A stretch of 26,554 nt of DNA, taken from assembly GCA_002491565.1 (NCBI GenBank), contig DKWE01000090.1, forward strand, positions 15,002 to 41,555, given 5' to 3'. This document shows positions 1 to 7,416 of this stretch, piece after piece. The stretch is from Lachnospiraceae bacterium UBA7160. Lineage in GTDB: Bacteria; Bacillota; Clostridia; Lachnospirales; Lachnospiraceae. The notes beneath the pieces are model-generated. The model ran no database searches. It was not told where the DNA came from and was given only the letters and a program-made list of their open reading frames with translations. Position numbers and translations under genes: made by a program. Position 1 is the stretch's first letter. Each line of letters begins with the position of its first letter.

Positions 1-722
1 TGTCGGAGTATATGGAGAAGCACACGGTGTCCCGGCTCGTCGGCTCTCCGCCGGGCTATGTGGGCTATGAGGAGGGCGGCCAGCTTTCCGAGAAGGTGCG
101 CCGCAACCCATATTCGGTTATTTTGTTTGATGAAATCGAAAAAGCGCACCCGGACATTTTCAATATTCTGCTGCAGGTGCTCGATGAAGGACACATTACA
201 GACGGGCATGGCCGGAAGGTTGATTTCAAGAATACGGTGCTGATCATGACGTCCAATGCGGGAGCGCAGTCTATTATCGCGCCGAAGCATCTGGGATTTG
301 GCGCGGGCAAGGATGAAAAGAAAAATTACGAGACGATGAAGGGAAGCGTTATGGAGGAGGTGCGGCGGATCTTCAAGCCGGAGTTCCTGAACCGGATTGA
401 TGAGACGATCGTGTTCCATGCGCTGACGAAGGAGGAAATCTACCAGATTACCGGGCTGCTGCTTTCGGAGCTGGAGGAGCGCTGCCAAAAGCAGATGGAG
501 ATCACGCTGAAGGTCAGCACCGCGGTGAAAAAGGAGATCTCGGAGGCCGGATTCGATGAAAAATATGGGGCAAGACCGCTGCGAAGGGCTGTACAGAGCA
601 GGATCGAGGACGCGCTGGCAGAGGAGATCCTTGCAGGAAGGGCCCACAGAGGGGACACGGTGCATGTCGGCGTGAAGAAGGGAAAGCTCACGTTTGAGGC
701 AGAGCAGACGGATCATAAATAG
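1..722 (+). CDS. clpC: ClpC ATPase, C-terminal part (5' end outside window)
   Basis: This is the second AAA+ module of the Hsp100 unfoldase that feeds substrates to ClpP. The frame is open from base 3 with no start, so the gene is cut by the window edge; about 239 residues remain. Visible in order are the D2 pore-loop stretch SPPGYVGYEEGGQLSE, Walker B VILFDEIEKAHPD, sensor-1 TSNAGA, the FLNRIDE arginine-finger segment, and the sensor-2 GARPLRRA motif followed by the small C-terminal domain. The GYVGYEEGG pore loop plus the order clpC–small gene–radA argue for ClpC rather than ClpB or ClpA; in many Bacillota clpC precedes radA. The assignment to ClpC over ClpE is inference, since the N-terminal domain is not in the window. 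Confidence 0.93.
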   Translation, partial: SEYMEKHTVSRLVGSPPGYVGYEEGGQLSEKVRRNPYSVILFDEIEKAHPDIFNILLQVLDEGHITDGHGRKVDFKNTVLIMTSNAGAQSIIAPKHLGFGAGKDEKKNYETMKGSVMEEVRRIFKPEFLNRIDETIVFHALTKEEIYQITGLLLSELEERCQKQMEITLKVSTAVKKEISEAGFDEKYGARPLRRAVQSRIEDALAEEILAGRAHRGDTVHVGVKKGKLTFEAEQTDHK

Positions 723-763
723 AAGGATGCCCGTATTCGGCTGCTCTTGTCTGTGACAAATAA

Positions 764-791
764 TTGACATGCTTTCAGAACAAAATTTTAT
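764..791 (+). promoter_or_regulatory. Possible sigma-A promoter for orf137–radA
   Basis: A perfect -35 TTGACA lies at 764-769, with a poor -10 candidate TTTTAT at 786-791 (16-base spacer, 4 of 6). The gap after clpC is 188 bases, long enough for a separate promoter. A second weak -10-like TAAGAT lies at 814-819. The -35 is convincing but the -10 is not. Confidence 0.3.
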
Positions 792-910
792 GGAATTCTG
801 ACCATGAATATGGTAAGATAACAAGGAAGCAGTGACCATTCAAAGGATGGAAATAATTGCCGGGCGTGAATGGAAACAATGGATGAGTATACACACAGGA
901 GGACCTGAAG

Positions 911-1324
911 ATGTCAGGAATTAGAGAACTTATTCGCAGGGAAGAGGATGGTACGATCAGCTTTGGCGCTTATGAGCTGGCGGAAAAGTCAAAGAAGTCG
1001 GATTTTGAGTATGAGGGGGATCTTTATAAGGTCAAGACATTTGCAGATATCACAAAGCTGGAGAGGAATGGCATGTTTGTCTACGAGTCTGTTCCCGGTA
1101 CAGCGGTGCATCACTTCCACTCTACAGAGAATGGCGTTTCCTTTGAGGTCGAGGGAGACAAGGATGTGCAGCTGATCCTGGGACTTGAGGAGGACGCGGA
1201 GTATAAGATTTACATTAATGATACCAACGTCGGGAAGATGACGACAAACATGGGAGGCAAGCTGGTGCTGAGCGTGGAAGTCGCCGCGGCGGATCTGGTG
1301 CCGGTAAAGGTAGTGAAGCTGTAA
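911..1324 (+). CDS. Conserved 137-aa protein between clpC and radA, function unknown
   Basis: The start is fixed by AGGAGG at 897-902, eight bases before the ATG. The protein is acidic, has no signal peptide or membrane segment, and no catalytic motif I can name. It has a β-rich look: alternating hydrophobic strands in the second half (VQLILGLEED, YKIYINDTNV, KLVLSVEV) and a run FVYESVPGTAVHHF near residues 55-68. I believe similar small proteins in Lachnospiraceae are sometimes labelled 'endosialidase' in databases; nothing here supports a glycosidase of about 140 residues, so I leave the function open. Its stop codon overlaps the radA ATG by one base (TAATG), so the two are translationally coupled. 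That suggests a shared role in stress or repair, as inference only. Confidence 0.85.
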   Translation: MSGIRELIRREEDGTISFGAYELAEKSKKSDFEYEGDLYKVKTFADITKLERNGMFVYESVPGTAVHHFHSTENGVSFEVEGDKDVQLILGLEEDAEYKIYINDTNVGKMTTNMGGKLVLSVEVAAADLVPVKVVKL

Positions 1325-2697
1325 TGCCAAAGGCAAAAACGATTTTTTTCTGCCAGAATTGCGGATTTGAGTCTTCCAAGTGGATGGGGCAGTGCCCTGG
1401 CTGTAAAGAATGGAATACATTCGCGGAGGAGCCGCAGGCTCCTTCTGGCAAGAGAGCAGCGTCCCAGGCTGCGCAGGGAGGCTCAAGGGAGCTTGCGCGG
1501 CCGAGGACGCTTGCGGAGATTGAGGCAAATGATGCTGCGAGAACGACGACTGGGATGAATGAGCTGGACCGTGTGCTTGGAGGCGGCATTGTGCAGGGCT
1601 CCCTGGTTCTGGTAGGCGGAGATCCCGGCATTGGCAAATCGACGCTGCTCTTGCAGGTTTGCAGGAATCTCTCCGGGACAGGGCGAAAGGTGCTCTACAT
1701 CTCCGGCGAGGAATCGCTGCAGCAGATTCGTCTGCGCGCTGCGCGTATGGGGAACTTTTCGGAGCATCTGCTGCTTCTGTGTGAGACAAACCTGTCGGAT
1801 ATTCGGGAGGCGATCGCGCGTGTGCAGCCGCAGATCGTGGTGATTGATTCGATTCAGACAATGTTCAATGAGTCTGTCTCGAGCGCGCCGGGCAGTGTCT
1901 CACAGGTGCGGGAGTCTACCGGCGTCCTGATGCAGATCGCAAAGACGCAGAATATTACGGTTTTCATTGTCGGACATGTGACCAAGGAAGGGGTTGTAGC
2001 AGGGCCGCGTGTGCTGGAGCACATGGTGGATACGGTTCTCTATTTTGAGGGCGACCGCTATGCTTCGTACCGGATCCTGCGCGGAGTGAAGAACCGCTTC
2101 GGCTCGACCAATGAGATTGGCGTGTTTGAGATGCGTGAGAGCGGACTGGCGGAGGTGGCGAATCCGTCCGAGTATATGCTGGAGGGAAGGCCAGAGGGCG
2201 CTTCCGGCTCCGTCGTCGCGTGCACGATGGAAGGGACCCGTCCGGTGCTGCTGGAGGTACAGGCACTCGTCTGTCAGAGCAATCTGGCATTTCCGCGCCG
2301 TACCGCGGCAGGCACGGACCTGAACCGCGTAAATCTGCTGATGGCAGTTCTGGAGAAACGGGCCGGGCTCCGGCTTGCCGCCTGTGATGCGTATATCAAT
2401 ATTGCAGGGGGTATCCGGATGAATGAGCCGGCACTGGATCTGGGCATTGTGCTGGCTGTTGCGTCCAGTATGCGGGATGTGCCGGTCGATGAGAAGACAA
2501 TTGCGTTTGGAGAGGTCGGCTTAAGCGGTGAGGTCCGCTCGGTCACTATGCCGGAGCAGCGCGTCCGCGAGGCCAAAAAGCTGGGCTTTACAACGGTGAT
2601 TCTTCCGGCTGGCTGCAAAAAGCAGGCAAGCCGCGTGGAAGGGATCGAATTGATCTGTGTCCGAAATGTCCGCGAAGCAATTCAGGCAATTTTCTGA
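1324..2697 (+). CDS. radA: DNA repair protein RadA (Sms)
   Basis: RadA is a RecA-like, DnaB-type helicase that drives branch migration during recombination and repair. The full 457-residue protein has all family parts: an N-terminal C4 zinc finger (C10, C13, C24, C27), the Walker A motif GDPGIGKST at 99-107, the RadA-specific KNRFG motif at 256-260, and a C-terminal Lon-protease-like domain (AGGIRMNEPALDLGIVLAV region) without evident protease activity. The length matches the usual 450-460. The gene starts one base inside the stop of the 137-aa gene and has no ribosome site of its own, so it is likely translated by coupling. Its position downstream of clpC is typical of Bacillota. Confidence 0.97.
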   Translation: MPKAKTIFFCQNCGFESSKWMGQCPGCKEWNTFAEEPQAPSGKRAASQAAQGGSRELARPRTLAEIEANDAARTTTGMNELDRVLGGGIVQGSLVLVGGDPGIGKSTLLLQVCRNLSGTGRKVLYISGEESLQQIRLRAARMGNFSEHLLLLCETNLSDIREAIARVQPQIVVIDSIQTMFNESVSSAPGSVSQVRESTGVLMQIAKTQNITVFIVGHVTKEGVVAGPRVLEHMVDTVLYFEGDRYASYRILRGVKNRFGSTNEIGVFEMRESGLAEVANPSEYMLEGRPEGASGSVVACTMEGTRPVLLEVQALVCQSNLAFPRRTAAGTDLNRVNLLMAVLEKRAGLRLAACDAYINIAGGIRMNEPALDLGIVLAVASSMRDVPVDEKTIAFGEVGLSGEVRSVTMPEQRVREAKKLGFTTVILPAGCKKQASRVEGIELICVRNVREAIQAIF

Positions 2698-2715
2698 TTT
2701 TTTTGAAAAAACCCA

Positions 2716-2744
2716 TTGACAGATTTCGTTTTTCGTGGTATAAA
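2716..2744 (+). promoter_or_regulatory. Strong sigma-A promoter of tRNA-Trp
   Basis: TTGACA at 2716-2721, a 17-base spacer, and TATAAA at 2739-2744. Transcription would start near 2751, about 13 bases before the mature tRNA 5' end. This makes the tRNA an independent unit rather than part of the radA transcript. Confidence 0.88.
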
Positions 2745-2763
2745 AGAAAGGCCGATGGGACAG

Positions 2764-2834
2764 AGGGGCTTGGTCAAGTGGCATGACAGGAGTCTCCAAA
2801 ACTCTTAGTGGGAGTTCGATTCTCTCAGCCCCTG
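2764..2834 (+). tRNA. trnW: tRNA-Trp (anticodon CCA)
   Basis: A 71-base cloverleaf can be drawn by eye. The acceptor stem AGGGGCT pairs fully with AGCCCCT, the D stem is GTCA/TGAC with a seven-base loop, and the anticodon stem GGAGT/ACTCT holds the loop CTCCAAA (anticodon CCA). A four-base variable loop follows, then the T stem GGGAG/CTCTC with loop TTCGATT and discriminator G. The discriminator G and AGGGGC acceptor are as in other bacterial tRNA-Trp genes. The 3' CCA is not encoded and must be added after transcription. The gene sits between its own promoter and a strong terminator. Confidence 0.95.
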
Positions 2835-2837
2835 TTT

Positions 2838-2870
2838 TACACACAGACATTTGTCTGTGTGTATTTTTTT
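2838..2870 (+). terminator. Rho-independent terminator of tRNA-Trp
   Basis: A perfect 11-bp stem, TACACACAGAC (2838-2848) with GTCTGTGTGTA (2853-2863), has a four-base loop ATTT and is followed by seven T residues (2864-2870). It begins four bases after the tRNA 3' end. Confidence 0.93.
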
Positions 2871-2956
2871 GCAAATATCCTGACGTACTTCTTGTCTGGG
2901 TTGCCAGGATAGTAACTATGTACAAAGGAATAAACTGGCAAACCAGTAAAAACTAC

Positions 2957-2985
2957 TTGACAGAAGAAGAAATTATTCATAGAAT
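2957..2985 (+). promoter_or_regulatory. Sigma-A promoter of the opp operon
   Basis: TTGACA at 2957-2962, a 17-base spacer, and TAGAAT at 2980-2985. Directly upstream is a small dyad ACTGG-CAAA-CCAGT (2934-2947) that could be an operator. The implied transcript has a leader of about 160 bases before oppB. Confidence 0.82.
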
Positions 2986-3154
2986 ATGCAGTATGTGCGC
3001 GGACAGATGTCTTGTGCAGGCGGAAACGGCGGTGCGGGGATAAGCGCGGAAAGCAGAGGGTATTGTCTGCCCTGCAACTTTAACCAAATGAATTGCTAAT
3101 GCAATAAAACACCGCTGCTATAAACCAGAAAAACATGAAAGAAGGAGAAAAATT
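2986..3154 (+). other. Leader of the opp operon, no gene seen
   Basis: About 165 bases between the promoter and oppB. It holds a 16-codon ORF from 2993 without a ribosome site, a weak bulged stem (GCAGAGGG with CCCTGC near 3053-3075), and the oppB ribosome site AAGGAG at 3142-3147. The rest shows nothing I can name. Confidence 0.5.
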
Positions 3155-4072
3155 ATGGCAAAATACATCGTAAAACGTATCGGGCTTGCGATTGTGACCA
3201 TCTGGGTCGTGGCTACCCTGACCTTTTTTCTGATGAATTTCGTCCCTGGCGGACCATTCCTGTCAGAAAAAGCGGTGAGCCCGAAGGCAATGGCAGCCCT
3301 GGAGGAAAAGTATGGACTCGATAAGCCGCTGTGGGAGCAGTACGTCACCTATATGACAGACGCGCTTCACGGGGATTTCGGGGCCAGCCTAAAGCAGCGC
3401 GGTCGGACGGTAATGTCTATCATTACATCGAAGTTCCCGGTATCTGCGCGGGTGGGGGGGCTTGCTGTGCTCGCTGCTTTCTGTATCGGCGTGCCGCTCG
3501 GCTGTTTTTCCGCGATGAACCGGGGAAAAGCACTTGACAGCTTCATTATCGTAGTCGCGACCTTCGGCATCGCGGTCCCGAGCTTCGTTGTCGGTACCGT
3601 GCTGATGTACGTATTCAGTGTTCGGCTCGGATGGGTGTCCTCTCTTGGTCTGAAAAACTGGACGAACTACATATTGCCGGTGACTGCGCTGGCATTTTAC
3701 CCGACCGCGTACATCACCCGGCTGATGCGTTCCTCGATGCTGGATGTGCTGGGACAGGATTACATGCGGACTGCGCGCGCGAAGGGCCTCAATCAGATCA
3801 TTTCCCTGTTCAAGCATGCGCTGCGCAATGCGATTCTTCCGGTTGTCACGTATATGGGGCCGCTGCTGGCGTATACGGTGACTGGAAGCTTCATCGTCGA
3901 GAAGATTTTTACCATTCCGGGCCTTGGCGGAGAATTTATCGGTTCGATCTCGAACCGTGATTATACGGTGATCATGGGAACGACGATTTTTCTGGCTTCG
4001 CTGATTGTACTTATGAATGTTGTGGTCGATATCGCATACAAGCTGATCGATCCGCGCATCAAGCTGAAATAG
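3155..4072 (+). CDS. oppB: Oligopeptide/dipeptide ABC transporter permease OppB
   Basis: This is one of the two membrane subunits of a peptide importer in the cytoplasmic membrane. The 305-residue protein starts with a typical membrane segment (residues 9-28, AIVTIWVVATLTFFLMNFVP) followed by the periplasm-side region with the family sequence AMAALEEKYGLDKPLWEQY. It ends with the PR-x-K motif (DPRIKLK). The ATPase-coupling EAA loop is at about residues 202-211 (DYMRTARAKG). The length agrees with OppB/DppB. AAGGAG sits seven bases upstream of the ATG. The next gene follows after 12 bases, and four contiguous genes build the full import complex. Peptide against nickel or other substrates is decided by the OppA-type binding protein downstream; the exact peptide range is not visible. 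Confidence 0.93.
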   Translation: MAKYIVKRIGLAIVTIWVVATLTFFLMNFVPGGPFLSEKAVSPKAMAALEEKYGLDKPLWEQYVTYMTDALHGDFGASLKQRGRTVMSIITSKFPVSARVGGLAVLAAFCIGVPLGCFSAMNRGKALDSFIIVVATFGIAVPSFVVGTVLMYVFSVRLGWVSSLGLKNWTNYILPVTALAFYPTAYITRLMRSSMLDVLGQDYMRTARAKGLNQIISLFKHALRNAILPVVTYMGPLLAYTVTGSFIVEKIFTIPGLGGEFIGSISNRDYTVIMGTTIFLASLIVLMNVVVDIAYKLIDPRIKLK

Positions 4073-4084
4073 GAGGGGAAGATC

Positions 4085-5137
4085 ATGAAAGACAATCCAA
4101 ATCCATTGAGTTTTCAGAGCAGGCTGAATCCGGATGATTTCTTTCCCGCTTCCAGCGAGGAAAAGGAAAGCCTAGTTATCATGCGCGAGAGCGTGGGCTT
4201 CTGGCGCGACGGCATGCGTCGGTTCCGCAAAAATAAAATCGCGATGGTCAGCCTGGTCATCGTCATCCTGATTATGATTTTTTCCTTTATTGTGCCGATT
4301 TTTTATCCCTACACCTATGAGCAGCAGGTCAAGGGGAGCAACAATCTTGCCCCGATGACCTACTCGGAGGAAGAACAGGCAAGGATCGACGCGGGGGAAT
4401 CCGTATTTCCGCACATCCTCGGAACAGACAAGCTGGGGCGTGATTATGCGATCCGCGTCATGATGGGCAGCCGGATTTCTTTGATTGTAGGCTTGGTCGC
4501 TGCATTCATTATTCTGGTCATCGGCTCTGTCTTTGGTTCGGTCGCTGCATTCTTCGGCGGATGGGTGGACCTGATTATGATGCGTCTTGTCGATATCATT
4601 TACACGGTCCCGGATGTGCTTCTGATTGTGCTTTTGTCCTTTGCCTTAAAGGCGCCGCTGGAGACACTGTCCATGCAGCCGGGCTTTGGATGGATCCGGA
4701 CGCTTGGCCCGAACCTGATCAGTATCTTCATCGTGTTTGCCCTGCTGTACTGGGTCGGCATGGCGCGTATGGTGCGCGGCCAGATCCTGGCACTAAAAGA
4801 AAGTGAGTACGTCACGGCGGCGCGTGCGCTCGGAGCTTCCAGCGCGCGGATCATCCGCAAGCACCTGCTGACGAACTGTATCGGCACGCTGATCGTGATG
4901 ACGACGCTGCAGATCCCGTCCTCGATTTTCACAGAGAGCTTCCTGAGCTTTCTGGGCCTGGGGGTTGCGGTTCCGATGCCGTCGCTTGGCAGTCTGGCCA
5001 GCGAAGCGCTGAACGGAATCAATACCTACCCGTATCTGCTGTTTATTCCGGCAGGACTGATCAGCCTGATTATCCTGAGCTTTAACCTGCTCGGGGACGG
5101 CCTGCGCGATGCGTTTGACCCGAAGATGAAGAATTGA
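4085..5137 (+). CDS. oppC: Oligopeptide/dipeptide ABC transporter permease OppC
   Basis: Second membrane subunit of the importer, 350 residues, slightly long because of a hydrophilic N-terminal tail of about 50 residues. The first membrane segment follows at about 55-77 (IAMVSLVIVILIMIFSFIVP), then an extracytoplasmic stretch with the family signature HILGTDKLGRD. A cluster of membrane segments follows, including the EAA loop at residues 241-250 (EYVTAARALG) and the LGDGLRDAFDPKMK C-terminal motif typical of OppC/DppC. AGGAGG overlapping the oppB stop codon provides the ribosome site, so expression is coupled to oppB. Confidence 0.93.
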   Translation: MKDNPNPLSFQSRLNPDDFFPASSEEKESLVIMRESVGFWRDGMRRFRKNKIAMVSLVIVILIMIFSFIVPIFYPYTYEQQVKGSNNLAPMTYSEEEQARIDAGESVFPHILGTDKLGRDYAIRVMMGSRISLIVGLVAAFIILVIGSVFGSVAAFFGGWVDLIMMRLVDIIYTVPDVLLIVLLSFALKAPLETLSMQPGFGWIRTLGPNLISIFIVFALLYWVGMARMVRGQILALKESEYVTAARALGASSARIIRKHLLTNCIGTLIVMTTLQIPSSIFTESFLSFLGLGVAVPMPSLGSLASEALNGINTYPYLLFIPAGLISLIILSFNLLGDGLRDAFDPKMKN

Positions 5138-5153
5138 TGGGAGGAGCGAGACG

Positions 5154-6152
5154 ATGAGTGAATATCTGGTAAATATCGAACATGAGCGCCTCTCCTTCTT
5201 TACACCGGCAGGCGAGGTCAAGGCATTAAATGATGTGAGCATCCGGATCCGCGAGGGCGAGGTGCTCGGAATCGTCGGAGAGAGCGGTTCCGGCAAGTCG
5301 GTGACAGCCTACAGCCTGATGGGGTTGACGGCATATCCGGGCAAGCTGCTGGGCGGCACCCTGGATTTCAATGGCCATCGCATCAATGATATGACAGAGA
5401 AGCAGATGCAGAAAATCCGTGGAAATGAGGTTTCCATCATTTTCCAGGACCCGATGACGAGCCTGAATCCGGTCTTTACGATCGGCAATCAGATCCGCGA
5501 GGTGCTGAAGCTGCATACAGATAAATCAAAGAGTGAGATTCAGGACCGCGCGCGGGAGCTTCTGCAGCTTGTTGGCATCAATGAGCCGGACCGGCGGCTG
5601 AAGCAGTATCCGCACGAGCTCTCCGGAGGTATGCGGCAGCGCGTCATGATCGCGATTGCGCTTGCGTGTGAGCCGAAGCTGCTGATCGCGGACGAGCCGA
5701 CGACGGCGCTGGATGTGACGATCCAGGCGCAGATCCTGGAGCTGATGATGGAGCTGAAGGACAAACTGGGCATGGCGATCATGATGATCACACATGACCT
5801 CGGTGTTGTGGCGAGCATGTGCGACCACATCGCGGTCATGTATGCCGGAAATATCGTCGAGTACGGTGAGACAGACGATATTTTCTACAATCCGAAGCAT
5901 GAATATACGAAAGGGCTGCTGCGCAGCATCCCGCGCATGGACAGCAAAGAGCACGAGCGTCTGGTTCCGATCGAGGGGACTCCGGTCGATCTGCTGAATC
6001 CTCCGAAGGGCTGTCCGTTTGCGTCCCGCTGTGATCAGTGTATGCGGATCTGTCTGAGGGAGAAAGCGCCGGTCACTCATTTTGGAGAGACCCATTATTC
6101 CACCTGCTGGATGAACCAGAAGGCGGAGCTGGAAGGAGGTAAGCGGCAATGA
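5154..6152 (+). CDS. oppD: Oligopeptide ABC transporter ATPase OppD
   Basis: Cytoplasmic ATPase subunit, 332 residues. Visible are Walker A GESGSGKS (42-49), the Q loop in IIFQDPMTSLNP, signature LSGGM (156-160), Walker B LLIADEP (D180, E181) and the H-loop histidine H214. The C-terminal oligopeptide-transporter domain carries a cysteine cluster (CPFASRCDQC, then IC and TC). In related dipeptide ATPases such cysteines bind an iron-sulphur cluster; that role here is inference. GGAGG precedes the ATG, and the stop overlaps the oppF start by four bases (ATGA). Confidence 0.94.
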   Translation: MSEYLVNIEHERLSFFTPAGEVKALNDVSIRIREGEVLGIVGESGSGKSVTAYSLMGLTAYPGKLLGGTLDFNGHRINDMTEKQMQKIRGNEVSIIFQDPMTSLNPVFTIGNQIREVLKLHTDKSKSEIQDRARELLQLVGINEPDRRLKQYPHELSGGMRQRVMIAIALACEPKLLIADEPTTALDVTIQAQILELMMELKDKLGMAIMMITHDLGVVASMCDHIAVMYAGNIVEYGETDDIFYNPKHEYTKGLLRSIPRMDSKEHERLVPIEGTPVDLLNPPKGCPFASRCDQCMRICLREKAPVTHFGETHYSTCWMNQKAELEGGKRQ

Positions 6153-7192
6153 GCGAACAGCTACTCAAAGTAGAGCATCTCTACCAGTATTTTCCGGCAG
6201 GAGGCCGCGGAAAAAACAGAAAATATGTGCAGGCTGTGGATGATGTGTCCCTGACGATCCAGAAGGGAGAGACTCTTGGCCTGGTGGGGGAGTCTGGCTG
6301 CGGCAAGACGACGACCGGCCGGTCCATCCTGCGGCTGTACGAGCCGACAAAGGGGCGGATCACTTATAAGAACGAGGTGCTGTTTGACAGCGGCAATGTC
6401 CCGATGATGGATGAGAGCGGACAGGATATTCTGGAGGGCGGAAAGCCGAAGCTTGGCAAGAAGACCGCAGTCAATATGAAGCCGTACCGACGCGAGATGC
6501 AGATCGTATTCCAGGACCCGTATGCGAGCCTGGACCCGCGTATGACGGTCGGAGACATCGTCGGAGAGGCGCTGGACATCCATCACCTGACTTCGAGTAA
6601 AAAAGAGCGTTATGATAAGATCCAGAGACTTCTGGAGTGTGTCGGGCTGAATTCGGAGCACGCGAACCGTTATCCGCACGAGTTTTCCGGCGGCCAGCGG
6701 CAGCGTGTCGGTATCGCACGCGCCCTGGCAGTTGATCCGAAATTTATCGTCTGCGATGAGCCAATTTCCGCGCTGGACGTATCGATCCAGGCACAGGTCG
6801 TCAACATGTTCGAGGATCTGCAGGCGCAGATGGGGCTGACTTACCTGTTTATCGCGCATGATCTTTCTGTTGTGAAGCACATCTCGAACCGCATCGGCGT
6901 GATGTATCTGGGCAAGCTGGTCGAGCTGGCGGACAGCTATGAGCTGATCTTCCACGGCGTGCATCCGTACACGCAGAGCCTGGTATCCGCGATCCCGATC
7001 GCAGACCCGAAGGTGGCGCGCGCAAACAAGCGTATCGTCCTTCAGGGCGATGTTCCGAGCCCCTTAAACCCGCCGTCCGGCTGCCGCTTCCGCACCCGCT
7101 GTCCGTATGCGACCGCCCGGTGCGCGGAGGAAGTGCCGAAGTGGAAGGAAGTCAGCAAGGGTCATTTTGCAGCGTGTCACAAATATGATTGA
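6149..7192 (+). CDS. oppF: Oligopeptide ABC transporter ATPase OppF
   Basis: Second ATPase subunit, 347 residues, pairing with OppD. Motifs: Walker A GESGCGKT (47-54), Q loop IVFQDPYASLDP, signature FSGGQ (179-183), Walker B FIVCDEP (D203, E204) and switch histidine H237. It carries a roughly 30-residue insertion between Walker A and the Q loop (around 80-105), which lengthens it beyond the common 310-330. The C-terminal domain again holds spaced cysteines (GCRFRTRCPY, RCAEE, AACH). The ribosome site AAGGAGGT lies inside the end of oppD. No terminator follows before the binding-protein promoter, so some readthrough into oppA is likely. Confidence 0.93.
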   Translation: MSEQLLKVEHLYQYFPAGGRGKNRKYVQAVDDVSLTIQKGETLGLVGESGCGKTTTGRSILRLYEPTKGRITYKNEVLFDSGNVPMMDESGQDILEGGKPKLGKKTAVNMKPYRREMQIVFQDPYASLDPRMTVGDIVGEALDIHHLTSSKKERYDKIQRLLECVGLNSEHANRYPHEFSGGQRQRVGIARALAVDPKFIVCDEPISALDVSIQAQVVNMFEDLQAQMGLTYLFIAHDLSVVKHISNRIGVMYLGKLVELADSYELIFHGVHPYTQSLVSAIPIADPKVARANKRIVLQGDVPSPLNPPSGCRFRTRCPYATARCAEEVPKWKEVSKGHFAACHKYD

Positions 7193-7248
7193 GTTATAAT
7201 TTGTCCGGGAAATGAGATCGATTCATAACGATTTTCCAAACTATAACT
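7192..7248 (+). repeat. Inverted repeat upstream of the oppA promoter
   Basis: AGTTATA (7192-7198) and TATAACT (7242-7248) are a perfect 7-bp inverted pair; a third related piece CATAAC lies between them. The spacing is too wide for a terminator and no T-run follows, so an operator pair is the more natural reading. The function is unproven. Confidence 0.4.
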
Positions 7249-7268
7249 GACAGAAATCAAACTTTTAG

Positions 7269-7297
7269 TAGACAAATAAATTTCATCGTGCTATACT
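7269..7297 (+). promoter_or_regulatory. Separate sigma-A promoter of oppA
   Basis: TAGACA (7269-7274), a 17-base spacer, and TATACT (7292-7297). It gives the binding protein its own strong transcript with a leader of about 110 bases, as expected when binding protein is needed in excess over the membrane parts. Confidence 0.8.
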
Positions 7298-7311
7298 GCT
7301 AAAGTATTAGC

Positions 7312-7380
7312 AATTTGGCGTATCAAAACACGTCAAATTACATAGGAACCAAACACGTATGTAACAGCCCACAGGGTTGT
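7312..7380 (+). promoter_or_regulatory. Two hairpins in the oppA leader RNA
   Basis: Stem 1: AATTTGGCG (7312-7320) with CGTCAAATT (7331-7339), nine pairs including one G·U, loop ten bases. Stem 2: ACAGCCC (7364-7370) with GGGTTGT (7374-7380), seven pairs including one G·U, loop three bases. Both lie close to the 5' end of the predicted transcript. They could protect the mRNA or regulate it. Neither matches a riboswitch I know. Confidence 0.45.
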
Positions 7381-7416
7381 CTGCATAAATTTCATTCTTC
7401 AAAGAGGAGGACAATG

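Noticed and set aside
989..1861. 290-codon minus-strand ORF opposite the 137-aa gene and radA
   Set aside because: Antisense shadow of two well-supported genes; low-complexity composition and no ribosome site.
2783..3043. ORF of 86 codons across the tRNA, and a 16-codon ORF from 2993
   Set aside because: The long frame runs through the tRNA and its terminator. The short one has no ribosome site and begins at about the transcription start.
6161..6964. 267-codon minus-strand ORF opposite oppF
   Set aside because: Shadow of a clear ABC ATPase; no family motif.
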